Below, in pieces: positions 8,193-17,349 of a stretch of 64,000 nt of DNA (its first letter is position 1; the number at the start of each line of letters is the position of its first letter). The notes beneath the pieces were generated by a model that was not told where the DNA came from, did not search any database, and was given only the letters and a program-made list of their open reading frames with translations. This stretch comes from an uncultured Lachnospiraceae bacterium (lineage in GTDB: Bacteria; Bacillota; Clostridia; Lachnospirales; Lachnospiraceae). The position numbers and the translations under genes are program-made. The stretch is taken from positions 1 through 64,000 of the forward strand of contig CAMUYQ010000006.1 in NCBI GenBank assembly GCA_947165025.1. The letters run 5' to 3'.

Positions 8193-9176
8193 TTATTTCC
8201 TGCCTGCCATCTCCAGTATCAGAGTCTCCACTCCGATCTGAGGATCGATGAGGCCGCTCTTTATGCGCTCGTCAGTATCGGCACACATGGTCACTTTTTG
8301 GGTCAAACTGATTTTACTACTCTTTTTTGCGGCTGGCAATGCCATCCTGACTCGGGGCTCGCGCATTGTAAGAAGCTTTGCCATTTCAGCCGTACTCATA
8401 TGCTCACCGTCAAGTTCCTTGACATGAAGAAGGAGCCGGAGCTGCTCGCGAAGAAGAGAAAGTATGCCCATCGGATCGCTTCTTAAGGCGAGAAGATCCG
8501 TATAATATACGAGTGCCTTCTGGGTCTGTCCGGCAAGAATGGCATCGATCATCGCAAATATCGCATCCTCGGGAGGAGCCGGTATCGTAGCTTCAATATC
8601 GGAAGTACGTATCCCGTCTTTTCCGAAAGTGTAGGAAATGATCTTCTCCAGATCATTTGAGATCTCCCACATGTCATTACCGCACCGCTCCATAAACAGG
8701 TCGAGTGCGTCGCCCGTGATCGGACGGTGTTCTTTGCCCAGCCGCTTGATTATCCAGTCACGCAGGCTTTCTTCGGAAAGATTGCCGAACTCGGCAATAC
8801 AGCCCGTTGATTTTACGGCTTTTGACTGCTTCAGTCGCATGTCGATCTTCTCCTCGGAAAAGATCATGACAGTGCTTTCGGGAATGTTCGGTATATAGTC
8901 CGCCAGTTCTTCGCAAGCCTTCGAGAAAAGGTCGGTATCCTCAAGCACGATCACGCGTTTTTCGGCAAGGAACGGCATCGTGTCCGCAAGTGCAAGGACC
9001 TCTTTGATATCGATCTTGCGGCCGGAAAAATGAGTCACGTTCATGGTGTCCCCGGCTGCGGCAAATATGCCGGTGAGTGCCTTGACATAGCGGTTTCGCT
9101 GATAGTTCTGCACTCCCCAGAGGACATATATGTTCCTGTATATGCCTTTTTTGATGTCAGCTTCGAGCAGTTTCAT
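8193..9176 (-). CDS. holA: DNA polymerase III subunit delta
   Basis: The 327-residue protein matches HolA, the clamp-loader subunit that opens the beta clamp for loading onto primed DNA. Landmarks include the N-terminal 'KKGIYRNIYVLWGVQNYQ' (equivalent to the usual LYGxExY segment), 'LAEKRVIVLEDTDLF', 'DMWEISNDLEKIISYT' and the C-terminal helical collar 'DPMGILSLLREQLRLLLHV'. The ATG at 9176 aligns with family starts; an upstream in-frame start would add 13 hydrophobic residues that do not belong. No Shine-Dalgarno is seen, and a TGTTATAAT extended -10 ends only 7 bases before the ATG. The mRNA may therefore be leaderless or nearly so. The gene is normal in length. Confidence 0.92.
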   Translation of the reverse strand: MKLLEADIKKGIYRNIYVLWGVQNYQRNRYVKALTGIFAAAGDTMNVTHFSGRKIDIKEVLALADTMPFLAEKRVIVLEDTDLFSKACEELADYIPNIPESTVMIFSEEKIDMRLKQSKAVKSTGCIAEFGNLSEESLRDWIIKRLGKEHRPITGDALDLFMERCGNDMWEISNDLEKIISYTFGKDGIRTSDIEATIPAPPEDAIFAMIDAILAGQTQKALVYYTDLLALRSDPMGILSLLREQLRLLLHVKELDGEHMSTAEMAKLLTMREPRVRMALPAAKKSSKISLTQKVTMCADTDERIKSGLIDPQIGVETLILEMAGRK

Positions 9177-9183
9177 AACCACG

Positions 9184-9192
9184 ATTATAACA
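9184..9192 (-). promoter_or_regulatory. Extended -10 promoter directly abutting the holA start
   Basis: The minus strand reads TGTTATAAT, with seven bases (CGTGGTT) between the -10 and the ATG. Transcription from this box would start at or next to the start codon. Confidence 0.55.
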
Positions 9193-9261
9193 TAAAAATA
9201 GTGAAAATTTTGCATAAAACTGTGGTATATATCTGAAAGTTATGTTAATATATACAATATG

Positions 9262-9279
9262 TATGGCACATTGGCCATA
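9262..9279. promoter_or_regulatory. Perfect inverted repeat upstream of the chemoreceptor gene
   Basis: TATGGC (9262-9267), six bases, then GCCATA (9274-9279). It lies just downstream of a -10-like TACAAT (9253-9258) and 31 bases before the gene. It may be an operator or an mRNA hairpin. Confidence 0.45.
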
Positions 9280-9309
9280 ACCTGAAAATAACGACAAAGG
9301 AGTTATCAG

Positions 9310-10977
9310 ATGGAAAAGAAGAAAAGCTTTGACATGAACAAAATGCTGCTCCTGTTCAGCATGATCCCGCTTGTTATCGGTGTTACAGTAATGACTATCA
9401 TAGCGATAGTCCTTCTGAACAGTAACCTTGAAGGCAAGATCGAGGACCAGCTTCTTGTGGCTGCACAGGGACTCAAGGACTACACTGAGTTCGAACTGAA
9501 GGAAGGTGCCGAGGAGATCACTTATGATGCTGCTTATATCGATTGTCTGAAGAAGTACGACGTCGATCTTACCGTATTTTTGGGTGATACCCGTTTCTGT
9601 ACTTCCGTACTTAATGACAAAGGCCAGAGAAATGAAGGTACACAGGCTGCCGAAGGAATTTGGCCGACGGTCAAGGCGGGTAATAATTTCGTAAACAGCA
9701 ACACAAAGGTTGCGGGCCAGGATTACTATGTTGTATATCTTCCTCTCCAGGACGCATCGGGAGCTGTTATCGGTATGTCATTTGCCGGAACCCCGAGAGC
9801 AGACGTTGTTAAAGCAAGGAATCACATCATCCTCGTTTCGATAATCGCGGCACTCATCCTTATAGCCTTTTTCATTGTACTTGTACTATTCATTGCCAGA
9901 AAGGTTTCAGCACCTCTTAGGGAAACGGCAGACAGCCTCGAAGTTATCGCAAAGGGTGACTTTACGGAAGAGACGGATACCGAGTCAATGCTTGCCGAGA
10001 CATACAGTCTTATCCAGTCATACAGAGGTCTGCAGGAGAACATCCGTAGCATCCTTATCAAGATCAACGGGTATTCCGGAGATCTTGCAGGAAGGGTAGG
10101 AGAAGTTTCAACGCTAGCTGAACAGAGTGATTCATCTGCCAGTCAGATCAACTCAGCTGTCGGTGAACTTGCACAGGGTGCCGGATCGATGGCCGACAAT
10201 GTTCAGAACATCAACGAGCAGGTCATGGAGATGGGCGGACTTATCAACAACGTTGTTGAATCCGTAGATCTGCTCTCGAATTCTTCGAATACGATGCAGC
10301 AGGCTAACAACGAAGCTTACGGATATATCACAAATCTTGAGAAATCTTCCGCAACAACAAAGGATGCGGTCGCATCGATCAAGTCACAGGTTGTCAATAC
10401 AAATGAAGCCATCATGAGGATCACGAGTGCAGTCGGTATGATCACAGATATCGCGAGCCAGACGAATCTCCTTGCTCTCAATGCTTCGATCGAGGCAGCA
10501 AGAGCCGGTGAGATGGGTAAAGGATTTGCAGTCGTTGCCGAGAGTATCGGTAACCTGGCTAACCAGTCGGCTGAGTCCACTGCAGAGATCCGTGCTATCA
10601 TCGATGAGCTGACCAAGCAGTCGGAACAGAGCGTACTTGCTTCCGAGTCTGTTGAACAAGCTATCAACGAAGAGCAGACGATCCTCGTTGAGACGAAGAA
10701 GAGATTCGATGTCCTTAATGAAGAGATCACGAACTCTGTTGAAGATATCAGGGGTATCTCCTCGCAGACAGAGAGTCTTGAGAAAATCAAGGCAACCATC
10801 GTTGAGAACGTCAGTGATCTGTCGGCTATATCCGAAGAGAATGCTGCAAGCACCGAAGAGGTTACGGCTTCAATGGAGAGCATCGCATCAAACATCAGGA
10901 TAATCAGCGAGAATACCGAAGGCATGAACGAGATCGCCGACAACCTTGTCAATACCGTCGGAGAGTTCAGATTCTGA
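9310..10977 (+). CDS. Methyl-accepting chemotaxis protein with single Cache sensor
   Basis: This 555-residue receptor has TM1 (about 12-34), a periplasmic-side single Cache domain ('[16 protein letters not shown]', '[20 protein letters not shown]'), TM2 (about 175-197), a HAMP linker, and a long cytoplasmic signalling coiled coil. The tip carries the near-invariant '[18 protein letters not shown]', which binds CheA/CheW. Glu/Gln/Ala-rich flanks provide methylation sites. It should transmit ligand occupancy to the flagellar motor, implying a motile cell; no che or fli genes are in the window. An AAAGGAG site lies 6 bases before the ATG. The ligand is unknown; Cache domains of this type often bind small organic acids or amino acids. 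Confidence 0.95.
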   Translation: MEKKKSFDMNKMLLLFSMIPLVIGVTVMTIIAIVLLNSNLEGKIEDQLLVAAQGLKDYTEFELKEGAEEITYDAAYIDCLKKYDVDLTVFLGDTRFCTSVLNDKGQRNEGTQAAEGIWPTVKAGNNFVNSNTKVAGQDYYVVYLPLQDASGAVIGMSFAGTPRADVVKARNHIILVSIIAALILIAFFIVLVLFIARKVSAPLRETADSLEVIAKGDFTEETDTESMLAETYSLIQSYRGLQENIRSILIKINGYSGDLAGRVGEVSTLAEQSDSSASQINSAVGELAQGAGSMADNVQNINEQVMEMGGLINNVVESVDLLSNSSNTMQQANNEAYGYITNLEKSSATTKDAVASIKSQVVNTNEAIMRITSAVGMITDIASQTNLLALNASIEAARAGEMGKGFAVVAESIGNLANQSAESTAEIRAIIDELTKQSEQSVLASESVEQAINEEQTILVETKKRFDVLNEEITNSVEDIRGISSQTESLEKIKATIVENVSDLSAISEENAASTEEVTASMESIASNIRIISENTEGMNEIADNLVNTVGEFRF

Positions 10978-10996
10978 TAGATACGTTGGATCAAAA

Positions 10997-11023
10997 GGCA
11001 GCGGTTTATCCGCTGCCTTTTTT
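10997..11023 (+). terminator. Rho-independent terminator after the chemoreceptor gene
   Basis: An 8-bp perfect stem, GGCAGCGG with CCGCTGCC, has a TTTAT loop and is followed by six T residues. An A-run precedes the stem, so it may also work weakly in the other direction. Confidence 0.9.
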
Positions 11024-11049
11024 AAAGGGTTCGGATAAAGGAGGGATAC

Positions 11050-11550
11050 ATGAGAGAATTACCAAGACCCGGTCAGGTCTACAGGCACTTTAAGGGTAAT
11101 ATCTACCGGATCATAACACTGGCGTCCCATTCGGAGACGGGAGAGATGCTCGTTATCTACAAAAGGGATGACACGGAAGAGAAGGCATATGCAAGACCTC
11201 TTGACATGTTCATGAGCGAAGTGGACAGGAAGAAATATCCGGATGTCAGGGAAAAGTACAGGTTCACGCTCTGTGATGAGGATGTGCTTACAGAACTCGG
11301 CATTGTCGGCGATGATGCCGAAGGATCGGGACTTGACCCGATGCTTGAGGCATTCCTTGATGCGCGCACGATATCCGAGAAGGTTGAGATATTCTATGAC
11401 ATGAGAAAGGTCGCGGATGACGAGATGCTCGGATATGTTGCGTCCTCTCTCGAGATAGAGGTATCAGGTGATCCTGATGAGAAATATTCCGAGATACTCA
11501 GGGCGCTCAAAGCAAAAGAAAAATATGAAAGTAACAGGTTGCGCGGCTAG
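11050..11550 (+). CDS. DUF1653 domain protein
   Basis: The 166-residue protein begins with a DUF1653 domain: 'RPGQVYRHFKGNIYRIITLA', 'VIYKRDDTEEKAYARPLDMF' and 'KYRF' follow the family's usual order over residues 4-75. Biochemical function is not established; the fold is a small beta barrel. The C-terminal half (about 90-166) is acidic and helical and is not part of that domain. A GGAGG site precedes the start. It lies between a terminator and the glyA promoter, so it is probably monocistronic, although the glyA -35 box lies inside its last codons. Confidence 0.85.
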   Translation: MRELPRPGQVYRHFKGNIYRIITLASHSETGEMLVIYKRDDTEEKAYARPLDMFMSEVDRKKYPDVREKYRFTLCDEDVLTELGIVGDDAEGSGLDPMLEAFLDARTISEKVEIFYDMRKVADDEMLGYVASSLEIEVSGDPDEKYSEILRALKAKEKYESNRLRG

Positions 11551-11567
11551 CGAAATTCCTATATAAT
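11539..11567 (+). promoter_or_regulatory. Sigma-70 promoter of glyA, overlapping the end of the DUF1653 gene
   Basis: TTGCGC (11539-11544), a 17-base spacer and TATAAT (11562-11567). The -35 box lies within the last codons of the upstream gene. A short CGAG/CTCG stem-loop follows at about 11571-11586 in the leader. Confidence 0.65.
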
Positions 11568-11619
11568 CTAACGAGTGATTTTTGCTCGATAACTGCTTAA
11601 TTGAAAGGACGGAACTGAT

Positions 11620-12861
11620 ATGTACTCACTCGATGAAGTTAAAGCCGTTGATACCGAGGTGGCACAGGCGATAGAAGCCGAGATGGCAAGACAGAACAGC
11701 CATATCGAACTCATCGCTTCGGAAAACTGGGTAAGCAAGGCTGTAATGGCTGCAATGGGCTCACCTCTTACAAATAAATACGCGGAAGGATATCCGGGCA
11801 AGAGATACTACGGCGGATGCCAGTGCGTAGACGTTGTTGAGGAGCTCGCAAGAGAGCGTGCCAAAAAGCTCTTCGGTTGTGACTATGTAAATGTTCAGCC
11901 CCATTCGGGTGCACAGGCAAACATGGCAGCATTCTTTGCAATGCTTGAGCCCGGCGATACATACATGGGAATGAACCTCGATCACGGCGGACATCTGTCT
12001 CACGGATCACCGGTCAACATCTCGGGTAAGTACTTCAACTGTGTTCATTACGGCGTTAATGACGACGGATTTATAGATTATGATGAAATGGAGAGGATCG
12101 CGCTTGAGTGCAAGCCTAAGATGATCCTTTCGGGGGCGAGCGCATATGCCAGAGCCATTGATTTTAAGCGCATCAGACAGATCTGTGACAAGGTCGGCGC
12201 CTATATGATGGTCGATATCGCCCATATCGCGGGTCTTGTTGCAACAGGTATGCATGAGAGCCCGTTCCCTTATGCAGATGTTGTTACGACAACAACACAC
12301 AAGACACTTCGCGGTCCCCGCGGCGGAATGATCATGTGTAATCAGGAAGCAGCCGATAAGTTCAACTTCAACAAGGCAGTGTTCCCCGGAACACAGGGCG
12401 GCCCGCTCATGCACGTTATCGCAGCAAAGGCTGTATGCTTCAAGGAAGCACTTTCACCAGAGTTCAAAGAGTACGGTAAGAACATAGTCGCAAACGCAAA
12501 GGCTCTTTGCGAAGGACTTCTCTCAAGAGGTCTGTCGGTAGTATCAGGCGGCACGGATAACCATCTTATGCTTCTCGACCTTCGTCCCCAGAACCTTACG
12601 GGTAAGGAGATCGAAAAGCTGCTCGACGAGGCGCACATCACGGCCAACAAGAACACGGTTCCGAACGATCCGCAGAAGCCTTTCGTTACAAGCGGTATCA
12701 GACTCGGAACACCTGCGGTCACATCGCGCGGCATGAACACGGCTGACATGGACCGTATCGCCGAGGCTATCTCGCTTGTTGTCAAGGAAGGCGAGGCCGG
12801 TGTTTCAAAAGCTCGTGCGATCGTTGACGAACTTACTGCCAAGTATCCTCTTGTAATGTAA
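11620..12861 (+). CDS. glyA: Serine hydroxymethyltransferase
   Basis: This 413-residue PLP enzyme interconverts serine plus tetrahydrofolate with glycine plus 5,10-methylene-THF, the main one-carbon entry point. Signatures: '[14 protein letters not shown]', '[16 protein letters not shown]', '[12 protein letters not shown]', and the PLP-lysine region '[16 protein letters not shown]' with the Schiff-base Lys near 226. Length is as expected (~412-420). The methylene-THF it makes feeds ThyA, encoded 21 kb away. A GAAAGGACGGA ribosome site is present, with its own promoter. No riboswitch fits in the 70-base leader. The call is secure. Confidence 0.97.
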   Translation: MYSLDEVKAVDTEVAQAIEAEMARQNSHIELIASENWVSKAVMAAMGSPLTNKYAEGYPGKRYYGGCQCVDVVEELARERAKKLFGCDYVNVQPHSGAQANMAAFFAMLEPGDTYMGMNLDHGGHLSHGSPVNISGKYFNCVHYGVNDDGFIDYDEMERIALECKPKMILSGASAYARAIDFKRIRQICDKVGAYMMVDIAHIAGLVATGMHESPFPYADVVTTTTHKTLRGPRGGMIMCNQEAADKFNFNKAVFPGTQGGPLMHVIAAKAVCFKEALSPEFKEYGKNIVANAKALCEGLLSRGLSVVSGGTDNHLMLLDLRPQNLTGKEIEKLLDEAHITANKNTVPNDPQKPFVTSGIRLGTPAVTSRGMNTADMDRIAEAISLVVKEGEAGVSKARAIVDELTAKYPLVM

Positions 12862-12884
12862 TTTGAAATGACGGACGGCAAATA

Positions 12885-14276
12885 ATGGTATTTTCCAGTC
12901 TTTTATTTCTGTTTTGGTTTATTCCGATATTCTTCGCGGTGTACCTCGTCGTACCCGCGAAGTTTCGCAATACTGCGCTTTTTATCGGCAGTATTGTTTT
13001 TTATGCCTGGGGAGAACCGGCATACCTCATCCTCATATTCATCTCGATACTCGTAAACTGGTTCGTAGGCCTTGGCCTTCGCGCTTCTTTACCGGACCGT
13101 CCTCACACTCCTTCGGAGAAAATCATATTTGCGGCTGCGATGATATTCGATTTCGGAATGCTCGTCGTGTTCAAGTACACGGGATTTTTTGTCGAAAACA
13201 TCAATTCGGCGTTTGGATGTTCCATCCCGGATCCGCATCTGACACTTCCTCTCGGGATAAGCTTTTACACGTTCCAGATCGCATCATACGTTATCGATCT
13301 GTACCGCGGAAAGATAAAGGCCGAGAAGAACCCGCTCACACTCGGAACGTATCTTGTCATGTTCCCGCAGCTCATTGCGGGCCCGATCGTTGTTTATTCG
13401 CAGGTTTCGGAAGAACTTCATGACAGGAAGATAACACTTGAAAAGGTATCCGACGGTATCATGACATTCATACTCGGACTGTCGTCCAAAGTGCTTGTGG
13501 CAAACACAGTCGGACAGCTCTGGAACGATCTTGAGCAGATAGGATACGACAGGATATCGATGCCCCTCGCATGGCTTGGTGTTGTCGCGTTCACGCTTCA
13601 GATATACTTTGATTTTAACGGGTATTCCCTTATGGCGATCGGCCTCGGGAAGATGCTCGGCTTTAACATACCTCAGAACTTTAACAATCCGTATGTTTCA
13701 AAGTCGCTGACTGAGTTCTGGAGGCGCTGGCACATGACGCTCTCGGGGTGGTTCCGCGATTATGTGTACATACCTCTTGGTGGAAACCGGAAGGGCCGTA
13801 TCAGAACTTATGTAAACCTGCTCATCGTCTGGTTCCTGACCGGATTCTGGCATGGTGCAGGCTGGAACTTCATATGCTGGGGCTTGTTTTTCTTCATATT
13901 CCTGTCACTTGAAAAATCATTCCTCGGGGCATTCCTCGATGATCATCCGCACTTTGCGAGAGTGTACTCGCTCATCCTTATCGGTCTGTCATGGATGATA
14001 TTTGCGATAACGGATTTTGCAAAGCTTGGAGTTTACGCATCCAGGCTCGTGTCGTTTTCAAGCCTTTCAAACTGCTCGGATGCGCTTTACTACTTAAGAA
14101 ACTACGGAGTTGTCATCGCGATCGGATGCGTGCTGTCCACGCCGCTTCTGTCAAAGAGATTTGACGCGATCAGAAACCGTGCCGGCGGAGTGCTCGTTGC
14201 GCTCATGCTCCTGTTTATAAGCGTGTGCTATCTCGCGGACGCAACGTACAATCCGTTTTTGTATTTCCGGTTTTAA
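12885..14276 (+). CDS. MBOAT family membrane-bound O-acyltransferase (AlgI/DltB-like)
   Basis: The 463-residue protein has about ten to twelve hydrophobic helices and the MBOAT catalytic region: 'SLTEFWRRWHMTLSGWFRDY' followed by 'FLTGFWHGAGWNFICWG', where the His of WHGAGW is the expected catalytic residue. Such proteins pass acetyl groups across the membrane for O-acetylation of exported polysaccharide or wall polymer. It heads a run with a DHHW/AlgX-like protein, an SGNH hydrolase and a DUF4358 lipoprotein, a combination repeated across Lachnospiraceae. The ribosome site is weak (GACGGA). The acceptor glycan cannot be told from sequence. Confidence 0.93.
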   Translation: MVFSSLLFLFWFIPIFFAVYLVVPAKFRNTALFIGSIVFYAWGEPAYLILIFISILVNWFVGLGLRASLPDRPHTPSEKIIFAAAMIFDFGMLVVFKYTGFFVENINSAFGCSIPDPHLTLPLGISFYTFQIASYVIDLYRGKIKAEKNPLTLGTYLVMFPQLIAGPIVVYSQVSEELHDRKITLEKVSDGIMTFILGLSSKVLVANTVGQLWNDLEQIGYDRISMPLAWLGVVAFTLQIYFDFNGYSLMAIGLGKMLGFNIPQNFNNPYVSKSLTEFWRRWHMTLSGWFRDYVYIPLGGNRKGRIRTYVNLLIVWFLTGFWHGAGWNFICWGLFFFIFLSLEKSFLGAFLDDHPHFARVYSLILIGLSWMIFAITDFAKLGVYASRLVSFSSLSNCSDALYYLRNYGVVIAIGCVLSTPLLSKRFDAIRNRAGGVLVALMLLFISVCYLADATYNPFLYFRF

Positions 14277-14348
14277 TTTACGTTCCGATGAGTTGCTTAT
14301 GCATTTCTCACAAAAGGTAAGCCACATACGGAACTGAGACTAAATTAA
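14273..14348. repeat. Extended imperfect inverted repeat filling the MBOAT-DHHW intergenic gap
   Basis: Outer arms TTAATTTA (14273-14280) and TAAATTAA (14341-14348), then GTTCCG (14282-14287) with CGGAAC (14329-14334), and inner CTTA (14296-14299) with TAAG (14318-14321). The structure reaches from the MBOAT stop codon to five bases before the next ATG, where no Shine-Dalgarno is visible. It may be an RNA fold controlling the downstream start. Confidence 0.55.
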
Positions 14349-14352
14349 TGCT

Positions 14353-15477
14353 ATGAAAAAAAACTTCAAATTATTATCAGAATATCCCCTCGTATTTATC
14401 TTCGCGGCGCTGTGCGTGTGCATGCTCGCGGGGTATATCGTGCTGCCGCAGAAGGATTTCTCGGAGATGGAGAACAGGTTCCTGCAGAAACGCCCGAGCG
14501 TTACGGCAGACTCACTTCTTGACGGAAGCTTTATGGAGAGCTTTGAGACGTACACGAATGAACAGATCCCGCTGAGGGATATGTTCGTGAAGATGAAGGC
14601 AGTGTTCGCAACTTATACGGGTGCAACCGAGAATGACGGTATCGCACGCGGCGATGATTCGTATCTGTTTGACAAAGTATGTGCGACGAATGACAAGCTT
14701 CACAAGAACATCTCGGCTATCAGAAGCTTTGCAAAGAATACGGACCGTGATATCTATGTTGCGATCGCGCCGACATCCACCTGGATCAATGCGGGAAGGC
14801 TCCCTGCGGGAATGCCGGTACTTGATGAAGCCGGGGCGAGCAATGAGCTGACCGATGCTCTTAAGGACATCCCCAATGCGCACATGATATATCTGTACGA
14901 GACGCTGGATGCGCATAAGGACGAGCAGCTTTACTACCGCACCGATCACCACTGGACAACGCTCGGGGCGGGATATGCGTATGAGGCGATATGCGAAAAG
15001 ATGAACCTTGAGAAGCAGGATATCACACAGTATGAGAAACACGTGGCGGATGATTTTCTCGGAACGCATTATGCAAAGTACAAGGGCATATTCGTAGTGC
15101 CGGATTCGATCGAGTACTATGATGTTCCGATAAAAGCACTTGAACTTGAGAAGCAAACGGTTGATAATCTTATTGATGAGGAAAAGCTGAAGGGGTACGA
15201 CAAATATGCGGCTTTCATGTACGGAAACGACGGAAAGTACACTGTCCGTGCAGATAAGCATCTTGGTCGCGATCTGATCATTTTGAAAGATTCTTACGCA
15301 AACTGCTTGATTCCTTATCTCGTTATGAATTATGATAATATCACCGTGCTGGATCTGAGATATTTTGCGGGTAATGTTTCCGATGTGCTCGCAAAAGAGA
15401 GCAGTGCGGATGTTCTTCTTATGTATAACTGGACGTTTGTCAACGATGACAATCATTTTTATAAGATGGGGAAATAA
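14353..15477 (+). CDS. DHHW family (AlgX/AlgJ-like) polysaccharide O-acetylation protein
   Basis: The 374-residue protein has an N-terminal TM/signal anchor (about 10-30) and an extracytoplasmic SGNH-like domain. The family-naming motif is present as 'YYRTDHHWTTLGAGYAY' (about 195-211). An upstream 'ARGDDSYLFDKV' segment fits the oxyanion/Ser region of AlgX-like acetyltransferases. These proteins take the acetyl group delivered by the MBOAT channel and place it on the sugar. The gene ends in TAATG, its stop overlapping the next start. No ribosome site precedes the ATG, and the gap upstream is filled by an inverted repeat. Confidence 0.88.
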   Translation: MKKNFKLLSEYPLVFIFAALCVCMLAGYIVLPQKDFSEMENRFLQKRPSVTADSLLDGSFMESFETYTNEQIPLRDMFVKMKAVFATYTGATENDGIARGDDSYLFDKVCATNDKLHKNISAIRSFAKNTDRDIYVAIAPTSTWINAGRLPAGMPVLDEAGASNELTDALKDIPNAHMIYLYETLDAHKDEQLYYRTDHHWTTLGAGYAYEAICEKMNLEKQDITQYEKHVADDFLGTHYAKYKGIFVVPDSIEYYDVPIKALELEKQTVDNLIDEEKLKGYDKYAAFMYGNDGKYTVRADKHLGRDLIILKDSYANCLIPYLVMNYDNITVLDLRYFAGNVSDVLAKESSADVLLMYNWTFVNDDNHFYKMGK

Positions 15478-16634
15478 TGGCTAAAAAGAGCGGATCAAAG
15501 GGCGATCCTTCCAAACGCGAGATCAAGCAGGTGTATATCACCGAGGACGGAAGCGAGGAAACAAGCGTTACCGCCGTTGTCGAGAAGCGCAAGACCAAGG
15601 GCGAAGAGGGAGAAAATCACAGAGACAAGATTTCCGGTGCCACCAAAACACTTCGTATAGTTGCGGTCGCAGTGGCGATGTTCTTCTCGCTTATGCTTGC
15701 AATGATGGTAGGCGTGGGACTGGCGCTGTGGGACAGCAACAGGACGATAGCGGATCTGTCGGCGGCGATCACGGGTGCCCCTGTTCAGGCGGCAACTTAC
15801 GATCAGGTGCCTGGTGACGGTAATCCCGATGCAGAGGCACTGACCACAATAAATGATGACAACGCTGCCGTTGTTTCCGACACACAGGAAGAGTCTTCAG
15901 GCGATGCGACAGATGGGGCCGACTACGGAGAGACGATCGAGTCTGATGAGGCCGGTCTTTCTAAGGCTGACGAAGATGATGAGATAGTAAGTCCCGACGA
16001 ATCTGAGGGACCGCAGGCACTCAAGGATCCTCTTGAAGATTATCCGAGACCTTTTACAAAGGTTGATGAGAGCTATTTTAAAGATGCTCTGTTCATAGGA
16101 GATTCGAGACTTCAGGGATTCGGCTTCTGGTCCGGACTTCCCGCAACGTATTACTGTGCGACGGGCTTCCATATCTACAAATATGAAACTACCAAAGTTG
16201 TCCAGACCGAGAACGGCAAAGTACCGATATTTGATGCGATGCCGTACGATGCGTTCACGAAGATATACATAAAGGTCGGACTTAACGAGCTCGGATACGG
16301 TACCGAGGAAAACTTCGAGCAGACTTATGCACAGCTTATCGCAAAGCTTCGTGAATATGAGCCGCGCGCGATCATATATGTGCACGCCATACTGCCTGTT
16401 ACGGCCAAGAAGAGTGAGACCGACAAGGCACATAACAATCCGAACATAGTTAAGAGAAACGAGGCGCTTAAGGAATTTGCCAAGAGCCAGAAGGCGTATT
16501 TTATTGATGCCGGACCGGTTCTTTCCGACGAGGAAGGCAACTTAAAGCCTGAGATGACAAGCGACGGTATACACCTTAAGCCTGAGTACATGAAGATCTG
16601 GAGAGAGTTTCTTTGTGAGAACGCGGTAAATTGA
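15477..16634 (+). CDS. Membrane-anchored SGNH/GDSL hydrolase
   Basis: The 385-residue protein has a charged cytoplasmic start (1-58), one TM helix (about 60-82, 'VAMFFSLMLAMMVGVGLALW'), an acidic Asp/Glu/Ser-rich stalk (about 110-185), then an extracellular SGNH domain. Catalytic blocks: 'FIGDSRLQGFGFW' (Ser nucleophile), 'IYIKVGLNELGYG' (GLNE replacing the common GxND), and 'TSDGIHLKPEYM' (Asp-x-x-His). It overlaps the upstream DHHW gene by one base, implying coupled translation. It probably trims or transfers acyl groups on the same polymer. Its stop codon begins the first of two GAA-loop hairpins. Confidence 0.88.
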   Translation: MAKKSGSKGDPSKREIKQVYITEDGSEETSVTAVVEKRKTKGEEGENHRDKISGATKTLRIVAVAVAMFFSLMLAMMVGVGLALWDSNRTIADLSAAITGAPVQAATYDQVPGDGNPDAEALTTINDDNAAVVSDTQEESSGDATDGADYGETIESDEAGLSKADEDDEIVSPDESEGPQALKDPLEDYPRPFTKVDESYFKDALFIGDSRLQGFGFWSGLPATYYCATGFHIYKYETTKVVQTENGKVPIFDAMPYDAFTKIYIKVGLNELGYGTEENFEQTYAQLIAKLREYEPRAIIYVHAILPVTAKKSETDKAHNNPNIVKRNEALKEFAKSQKAYFIDAGPVLSDEEGNLKPEMTSDGIHLKPEYMKIWREFLCENAVN

Positions 16635-16682
16635 CCGTATTCCGAAGGAATGCGGTCGCGGCGACATCTGCGAAGCAGATGT
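16633..16682 (+). repeat. Two consecutive GAA-triloop hairpins after the SGNH gene
   Basis: Hairpin 1 pairs GACCGTATTCC (16633-16643) with GGAATGCGGTC (16647-16657), with one T-G pair. Hairpin 2 pairs ACATCTGC (16664-16671) with GCAGATGT (16675-16682). Both have a GAA loop. There is no T-run, so they are unlikely to be terminators. Hairpin 2 and its flank recur after iorA. Confidence 0.7.
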
Positions 16683-16723
16683 TGGTTTGATATATTACCT
16701 AGAACCTGAGAGGAGACAAAAAG

Positions 16724-17191
16724 ATGAGAAAAATGAAGAGACTGACAGGAATTATCGCAGCAGGCGCTATGATTTTCGCGCTCGCGGGCTGTGGAGGCAA
16801 GAAGGGCGACTTTGATGTGACAACGCTCGGAAACGATCTTGATACGAAGATCATGTACCAGGATACGCTCGCAGCCATGGATCTTGATACTGCAGGAATG
16901 TTCTTAAACCTTTCGGAAGTGAACGTTACGAAGGCTGCTGTATATGAAGGATCCGGCGGAACAGCAGAAGAGATAGTAGTTCTTGAGTGCGCATCTGAAG
17001 ATGATGCAAAGAAGGCTGAGCAGGTTCTCAAAGACCGTGTGAGCGAGCAGATCGAGAGCTTCACGGATTACGTTCCCGAAGAGCTTACAAAGCTCAATGC
17101 GGCGGTGATCAAGGTAAGCGGCAAATACGCAGTGTTGTCCGTATCGGATACTCCCGATGAGGCAAAGAAGATCATAGATCAGTACATGTAA
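16724..17191 (+). CDS. DUF4358 family lipoprotein
   Basis: The 155-residue protein has a lipoprotein signal peptide with lipobox 'FALAGCGG' (acylated Cys about 22). The mature part matches DUF4358, a small family found beside MBOAT/DHHW clusters in Lachnospiraceae: 'IMYQDTLAAMDLDTAGMFLN', 'VTKAAVYEGSGGTAEEIVV', 'EDDAKKAEQVLKDRV'. It is anchored on the outer face of the membrane, presumably as an accessory of the acetylation machinery. An AGGAG site precedes the ATG, and a terminator closes the cluster. Molecular function is unknown. Confidence 0.88.
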   Translation: MRKMKRLTGIIAAGAMIFALAGCGGKKGDFDVTTLGNDLDTKIMYQDTLAAMDLDTAGMFLNLSEVNVTKAAVYEGSGGTAEEIVVLECASEDDAKKAEQVLKDRVSEQIESFTDYVPEELTKLNAAVIKVSGKYAVLSVSDTPDEAKKIIDQYM

Positions 17192-17206
17192 GACGAACTA
17201 TAGCGC

Positions 17207-17237
17207 AGACACCGGTTTTACGGCCGGTGTCTTTTTT
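17207..17237 (+). terminator. Rho-independent terminator of the envelope acetylation cluster
   Basis: A 9-bp perfect stem, AGACACCGG (17207-17215) with CCGGTGTCT (17224-17232), is followed by a run of six T residues (17232-17237). Confidence 0.92.
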
Positions 17238-17314
17238 ACAGCCTATAATTGAGCGAATATTCATAATATTAATAAAAAATATTTAAAAAAATTAAAAAAT
17301 AATTAATAATTGTA

Positions 17315-17343
17315 TTGACAATAGACAAATACGGTAATATAAT
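17315..17343 (+). promoter_or_regulatory. Consensus sigma-70 promoter of the free-standing RNA
   Basis: TTGACA (17315-17320), 17 bases, TATAAT (17338-17343): both hexamers match consensus exactly, with ideal spacing and a very A/T-rich upstream region (about 17255-17310) like an UP element. Initiation is expected near 17350. No start codon with a ribosome site and a sizeable frame follows. Confidence 0.85.
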
Positions 17344-17349
17344 ACAGAC

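Noticed and set aside
9262-9279. Sigma-54 promoter (TGGCAC) before the chemoreceptor gene
   Set aside because: TGGCAC is present but the -12 element TTGC is not at the right spacing.
14512-15456. 314-codon open frame antisense to the DHHW gene
   Set aside because: The sense strand carries the DHHW motif and operon context; the antisense product has no features.
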